Assembly (NCBI GenBank): GCA_001647635.1
Contig: CP014761.1
Coordinates: 1,984,001-2,048,000, forward strand
DNA length: 64,000 nucleotides
Direction: 5' to 3'
Source of the DNA: Leifsonia xyli
GTDB lineage: Bacteria > Actinomycetota > Actinomycetes > Actinomycetales > Microbacteriaceae
Shown here: positions 60,222-64,000 of the stretch, one piece after another
Layout of the letters: every line of letters starts with the position of its first letter
How positions within the stretch are numbered: the stretch's first letter is position 1
Position numbers and translations under genes: made by a program
The notes under the pieces: generated by a model
What the model was told of the DNA's origin: nothing
Database searches by the model: none
Seen by the model: the letters and a program-made list of their open reading frames with translations, nothing else

Positions 60222-61306
60222 ACGCCATCCACGAACTCCGCGCCGCAGGGGTCAGCATCTGGCTGGACGACCTCTCCCGCGACGACATCGTCTCCGGGCG
60301 GCTCGCCGACCTCGTCGACGCGCACGGCGTGACCGGCATCACCACCAACCCGACCATCTTCGCAACCGCGCTGGAGAAGCACCCGGAGGCGTACGCCGAT
60401 CAACTCGCCTCCCTCCGCGCGAGCGGCGCGGGCGCCCGCGAGGCGGCGCTCGCCCTCGTCACGGACGATGTGGGCGCCGCGTGCGACATCCTGCGGCCCG
60501 TCCACGAGAGCACGGGAGGCGCGGAGGGCTTCGTCTCGATCGAGGTGACCCCGGACACCGCGCACGACGTCGAGGCGACCCTGGCCGAGGTGCGTGAGCT
60601 GAGCGGCCTGGTCGATCGACCGAACCTGTTCGTCAAGATTCCGTCGACCGACGCCGGCATCCTGGCGCTGGAGGAGGCGACCGCCGAGGGCTTCAGCATC
60701 AACATGACCCTGTTGTTCGGCATCCCCCGCTACCGCCAGGTCATCGCCGCCTACCGGCGCGGGCTCGAGCGTGCGCGTGCCGCGGGCGCAACGCTCGCGG
60801 GCATCCACTCCGTCGCCTCGTTCTTCGTCTCCCGGGTCGACGTCGAGGTCGACACCCGGCTGGACGCGCTGGGGACGCCGGACGCGAACGCGCTGCACGG
60901 CCGCGCCGCCGTCGCCAACGCCCGGCTGGCCTACGCCGAGTTCGCCGCATCACAGGAGGACCCGGTCTGGCGGGCGCTCGCTGAGGCCGGTGCCAACCCG
61001 CAGCGGCCGCTGTGGGCGTCGACGGGCGTGAAGGATCCGGGGATGCGCGACACACGCTACATCGAGGACCTCGTCGCCCCGCTCGTCGTTGACACGATGC
61101 CTGCGAAGACGCTGCAGGCGGTCGAGGACCACGGGCGGATCGTCCCGGACAGCGTCAGCGCGGGGATGGCCGACGCGCGCGAGGTCGTCGACGCGCTCGC
61201 GTGGGCCGGCGTCGCGTTGGACGACGTGTCCGCGCACCTGGAGCAGAAGGGAATCATATCGTTCGGCGACTCGTGGGAACGCCTCGTCGCGGCCGTCACC
61301 CCATGA
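60218..61306 (+). CDS. tal: Transaldolase
   Basis: This 362-residue protein is typical of actinobacterial transaldolases. It has GVTGITTNPTIFA near the N-terminus, the Schiff-base lysine in NLFVKIPST and SVASFFVSRVDVEVD. It moves a dihydroxyacetone unit between sugar phosphates of the pentose phosphate pathway. The ATG overlaps the folE stop (ATGA), so the two are translationally coupled, an unusual partnership. Confidence 0.9.
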   Translation: MNAIHELRAAGVSIWLDDLSRDDIVSGRLADLVDAHGVTGITTNPTIFATALEKHPEAYADQLASLRASGAGAREAALALVTDDVGAACDILRPVHESTGGAEGFVSIEVTPDTAHDVEATLAEVRELSGLVDRPNLFVKIPSTDAGILALEEATAEGFSINMTLLFGIPRYRQVIAAYRRGLERARAAGATLAGIHSVASFFVSRVDVEVDTRLDALGTPDANALHGRAAVANARLAYAEFAASQEDPVWRALAEAGANPQRPLWASTGVKDPGMRDTRYIEDLVAPLVVDTMPAKTLQAVEDHGRIVPDSVSAGMADAREVVDALAWAGVALDDVSAHLEQKGIISFGDSWERLVAAVTP

Positions 61307-61460
61307 ACGCGCCGGCGCCGGTGTCGGCAACGCGCTGCCCTGTGCTCACTGCGCGGTGTGCGAACCGCGCTAGCCCAGCCACCGTCGCTATCCCTCCCTA
61401 CCGCGACGGGTCTGTTCGCAGGCCGGCTCACCGGGCGACGCGACCGCGCAGACAGCGATC
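61307..61460. other. Intergenic, no supported gene
   Basis: I see no coding frame or structure that I can support here. It leads into the broken lipoprotein-like remnant. Confidence 0.4.
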
Positions 61461-61654
61461 GCGTGCTGGAACAGCTCAACTGGGGATGCAGCCCATACGC
61501 CAGCGGCATGTGGTGCCTGACGAACGACTCCCACACCGGCCGATCCATCGGCGAATCGCGATACTTCGGGCACGGCGATTGGATCGCCTCCGACTGGAAC
61601 AACGCCTGACCCGAGACCTACACGCCGAGGCTGCTGCAGACCCTCTTCGGCTGA
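61461..61654 (+). pseudogene. Decayed C-terminal copy of the 61939-62577 lipoprotein
   Basis: The frame reads MWCLTNDSHTGRSIGESRYF, then DWIASDWNNA, a TGA stop at 61607-61609, and then PETYTPRLLQTLFG before a second stop. The intact neighbour reads QWCVTNDSSTGRSIGESHW and PQTYTPELLKRLFG. No N-terminal part remains. After it (61655-61938) only another membrane-helix scrap (IVLLILGSLSGWINVAFGAL) is seen. Confidence 0.75.
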
Positions 61655-61938
61655 ACCAGGGCGGGTCCCGCGAACCTCGCATGGTGGTTCGCCGCCATGC
61701 CTCCGCAACGAGTGACCGCGGCATAGTGCTGCTCATTCTCGGCAGCCTCAGCGGGTGGATCAACGTGGCATTCGGGGCTCTCATCGGACTTGGAAGCGTC
61801 GCCTACTCCTGGCCCTGCCGGTGCTCGCCTCTTCGCCGAAGATATCGGCCGCGTGCTCTTGTCCGGCCACGAGGGCGGCGACAGCGGCGACCTCACCCTG
61901 CCGTCAAGGCAGGCAGCCTTGTCCGGTAGGGTTGCGCC

Positions 61939-62577
61939 GTGAAGCTCGCAAAGCCCGCCGTCATCGGTCTCATCGTGCTCTCACTCGCTGGCTGCACCGC
62001 GGCGACGACAAGGGCGCCCACCGGATCCGCGGGCCCCAACAGTTCGAGCGCGCCTACCCGATCTGCAGCCCCCGACAGTTCGAGCGCGGACGTCTCGGCG
62101 ATGCCTGCAACCGTGGATAAGCTGCCGACCAGCTGCGAAGCGCTCTACTCAGGTTTGAACGAGTTCATGTCCGACGGCGGTTCGCTGGTCCTCAACCCGG
62201 CGTGGAGGTCCGGGTCGGGCGCGCCAAGAACCGACTATGGCACCTACGACGCAGATCTCGCAGGCATGTTGGCGAAGAATCCCGAACTCATCTGCGACTG
62301 GGCACCGGCGACAGGCCCGAGCGACACGTTCCTCACCACGCAAATGCGCCACGTCAATGTGGCGACTGGGCAGGCGGCGACTGCCAGGATGAGAGCTAAG
62401 GGCTGGTTCTGCGGCCAGGCGTACAACGGCCAATGGTGCGTGACCAACGACTCCAGCACCGGCCGGTCGATCGGCGAATCACACTGGGTCGGCCAGGGCT
62501 ACTGGATCGCCTCCAATTGGAACAACGCCGGTCCGCAGACATACACACCCGAACTCCTGAAGAGGCTGTTCGGATGA
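61939..62577 (+). CDS. Hypothetical lipoprotein
   Basis: In this 212-residue protein the signal peptide ends in LSLAGC, a lipobox, followed by an Ala/Ser/Pro/Thr-rich linker to about residue 55. The C-terminal domain contains two close Cys pairs (WFCGQAYNGQWCVTND). No family is recognised. TAGGGT (61927-61932) lies 6 bp before the GTG, so the mRNA is leaderless. A broken copy of its C-terminal domain lies upstream, a sign of local duplication. Confidence 0.65.
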   Translation: MKLAKPAVIGLIVLSLAGCTAATTRAPTGSAGPNSSSAPTRSAAPDSSSADVSAMPATVDKLPTSCEALYSGLNEFMSDGGSLVLNPAWRSGSGAPRTDYGTYDADLAGMLAKNPELICDWAPATGPSDTFLTTQMRHVNVATGQAATARMRAKGWFCGQAYNGQWCVTNDSSTGRSIGESHWVGQGYWIASNWNNAGPQTYTPELLKRLFG

Positions 62578-62951
62578 CTGGGGCAGCGCCGACCCATCGC
62601 AGTCGGGGAACACTGACCCAACCACGCCGACCAGTCCGCCCTACAACTTCTGACCTAGGACCGCCTGAGTCCGGTGCTCAGCCGATGGTTGGCGCCCGCG
62701 GCTCGCTGCGTTGCGTCCCGCGCCGCGCCTGCGGTCGATCGCACGTCAGTGGCAGATCTTGATAGAGGCCGGTTCCATCATGCGGGTGATGTGCGCAAGA
62801 CTCCCGTTCCAGCCGATCGTCGTTCCCCGAGCGCCAGCCAACTAACTCCGCCGGCGGAAGCATCGGCGGTGCATCATTCCGTCGTGGCTGAGCCGGTTGC
62901 TTGATCAAACGCTGCGTCGAGTCGGCCGGCCTGCTGGTAGTCGACCAACGA
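62578..62951. other. Intergenic, no supported gene
   Basis: Open frames here lack ribosome sites and have no recognisable content. I see no strong repeat or hairpin. Confidence 0.4.
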
Positions 62952-63089
62952 TTACTGCGGCATTCTGACCTCGCCGCGGTACAGCACGGTTCGTAATGTT
63001 CCCCGGTCAATCGCCGCGTGGATTTCCAGCTCGGAAACGCCCAGCCGTAGCGCGGCAGCCGCAGGCAGGGAATAATCCGGGTCGTTCAT
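62952..63089 (-). CDS. Small excisionase-like (Xis/HTH_17-type) protein
   Basis: This 45-residue protein starts MNDPDYSLPAAAALRLGVSE and contains LEIHAAIDRGTLRTV. The pattern of helix-turn-helix followed by LYRGEVRMP matches small MerR-like excisionases that bind element ends. It may be the last trace of the integration module of the island. The ribosome site is weak. No integrase gene is visible in the window. Confidence 0.55.
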   Translation of the reverse strand: MNDPDYSLPAAAALRLGVSELEIHAAIDRGTLRTVLYRGEVRMPQ

Positions 63090-63188
63090 GCCCGCAACCT
63101 ATCAGTTCAACCTGCGACGACTGATCCCAAATTCGGTTGCTCAACCGGCTCGCAGCCCGCTACAAGGCTGCTCCATGGGTCAATTCTC

Positions 63189-63246
63189 CGAGTGGCGCGC
63201 TTGTCGGGCGCCGCCAACTCGTTGTGATGACCGGAGATGCCGTCGC
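63189..63246 (-). pseudogene. C-terminal fragment of a DUF2188 gene
   Basis: The minus strand encodes DGISGHHNELAAPDKRATR, matching the C-terminus of the intact gene at 35610-35864 (DGISGHHNESSAPDKRH). No upstream part remains. The rest of 63090-63511 holds no gene that I can support. Confidence 0.75.
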
Positions 63247-63511
63247 CCGTCGCCGCCGGCTCTATCGCGGCCCTGCCAACCACTCAACGCCGGCCCATAA
63301 GCCCAGCAACGCTCCATGCATCATCGCCATCGAGGTCGCGCGGGTCGGCGGTGCGGACCGCGTTCTCCGTCGACGATCAACTGCACAGCCATCGAACTAG
63401 CAACGAGCTTCGCGCGCGGAGCCGACTACGTCGGCACCGTCTTGTGTGTTCTCCCCGCTCCGGCCTGCGATCGTAACGGCCTCCGGCTGCTCCGTTCCCG
63501 ACCCTCGCTAA

Positions 63512-63612
63512 TTGCAGACTCCGTCGCTGCGCTCCTCCGCTTAGCAACCGCTCCTCCCGGTCGCTGCTCTGCCTCCACCCGTTCTTGATCTTCGTGCCGG
63601 AACGGCGAGAAA
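63512..63612 (+). repeat. Dispersed repeat module, copy D
   Basis: It matches copy C (39971-40072, opposite strand) along about 100 bp: TTGCAGACTCC, CGCTTAGCAACCGCTCC, and TTCGTGCCGGAACGGCGAGA. It forms the leader of the ArdC-like gene. Confidence 0.75.
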
Positions 63613-64000
63613 GACGAGTGGACAAAGGAGCAAGCAGATCTGGCCAACAGGACCATCACCCGAACCAAGGCGGACCGACAGGCGGAAGCGGAGGCACTGC
63701 ACGCGTCGATCCTGAAGCAAGTCCAGCAGCTCACCGACAGCGGCCAGTGGCGGGCATTCCTGGAGTTCGCCCGCTCCTTCCACACCTACAGCCTGAACAA
63801 CCTTCTGTTGATCCTCGCCCAGAAACCGGAAGCGACCATGGTCGCCGGTTTCCGGCAATGGCAGGCCAAGGGGACGACAGGTCCGCAAAGGCGAAAAGTC
63901 CATCAAGATCTTCGGATACCGCGAGAAGAAAACCGAGACCGCTGCCGACGATGACACCCCATCCGACGGAGGGCGTCTGGTTCGGTACTTTCCGACCCTG
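63589..64000 (+). pseudogene. ArdC-like (ssDNA-binding/antirestriction) gene, frameshifted and cut by window edge
   Basis: The first part reads LTDSGQWRAFLEFARSFHTY, then SLNNLLLILAQKPEATMVAG and FRQWQAKG, the N-terminal domain of ArdC-like proteins of conjugative elements. At about 63871-63875 the frame shifts by one base. The other frame continues RQVRKGEKSIKIFGYREKK, exactly as the family does. No standard start codon follows the in-frame stop at 63586. It is probably a degraded plasmid or ICE gene; sequencing error is possible. Confidence 0.7.

Noticed and set aside
62678..63010. Open frame on the minus strand before the excisionase-like gene
   Set aside because: It overlaps the better-supported excisionase-like frame and lacks a ribosome site or recognisable sequence.

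Overview
This is a high-GC actinobacterial chromosome window, most likely from a Microbacteriaceae member of Leifsonia type. That rests on codon bias, many leaderless promoters of the form TANNNT-N6/7-[AG]TG, a mycothiol-type ArsC, an actinobacterial QcrB relative, a LexA box of TCGAAC/GTTC type, and the overall gene content. It is an inference, because no rRNA or complete tRNA is present.

Region 1 (1-9.6 kb) is a redox/stress cluster built around an ECF41-type sigma factor (SigJ-like, 4465-5355). Five copies of one promoter, TGTCAC[A/G]-N16-[G/T]GTC, precede two NmrA-like reductases, an MFS exporter, an NDH-2/QcrB-like pair and an alpha/beta hydrolase, so the cluster reads as one sigma regulon. 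Two stand-alone SnoaL-like proteins resemble the sigma factor's own C-terminal domain. The QcrB-like protein keeps both heme bL ligands but lacks both heme bH ligands.

Region 2 (9.6-21.7 kb) is ordinary accessory chromosome. It holds a TerC protein behind a yybP-ykoY manganese riboswitch, TetR/SDR, LysR/MFS and MarR/oxidoreductase pairs with visible operators, LtrA, a UBP zinc finger protein, an LLM monooxygenase and a LigD-type polymerase-domain protein.

Region 3 (21.7-31 kb) is a fructan utilisation operon. It has a secreted GH32 enzyme with nested inserted domains, a PfkB kinase and an FrcBCA-like ABC transporter, with a divergent LacI regulator. An arsenic locus follows: arsC, arsR and a 22-residue cysteine-rich peptide. 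A 3' fragment of a tRNA-Ser gene at 30942-30967 marks the left edge of integrated DNA.

Region 4 (31-43 kb) is a decayed mobile island. It contains duplicated att-like segments, small hypothetical genes, an SOS-type LexA box, a ParB-like protein, an IS110 transposase and two families of dispersed repeat modules. The far right end (61.3-64 kb) is similar debris, with pseudogenes, an excisionase-like protein and a frameshifted ArdC-like gene.

Region 5 (43.4-57 kb) looks like the most novel part. A MarR-type regulator sits among four exact copies of a 14-bp operator, TTGCG-N4-CGCAA, plus one near copy. These lie upstream of a cation antiporter, the marR gene and a small acidic protein, a flavoprotein/aquaporin pair, and a translationally coupled operon of SDR, GH15, NDH-2, membrane protein, gluconate-dehydrogenase subunit 3-like protein, GMC oxidoreductase and a frameshifted TPP enzyme. 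I infer a locally controlled sugar-oxidation and osmotic/stress module.

Region 6 (56.8-61.3 kb) holds an enolase-superfamily enzyme paired with an alpha/beta-hydrolase that has lost its nucleophile, and a cysteine-containing HTH regulator divergent from folE-transaldolase.
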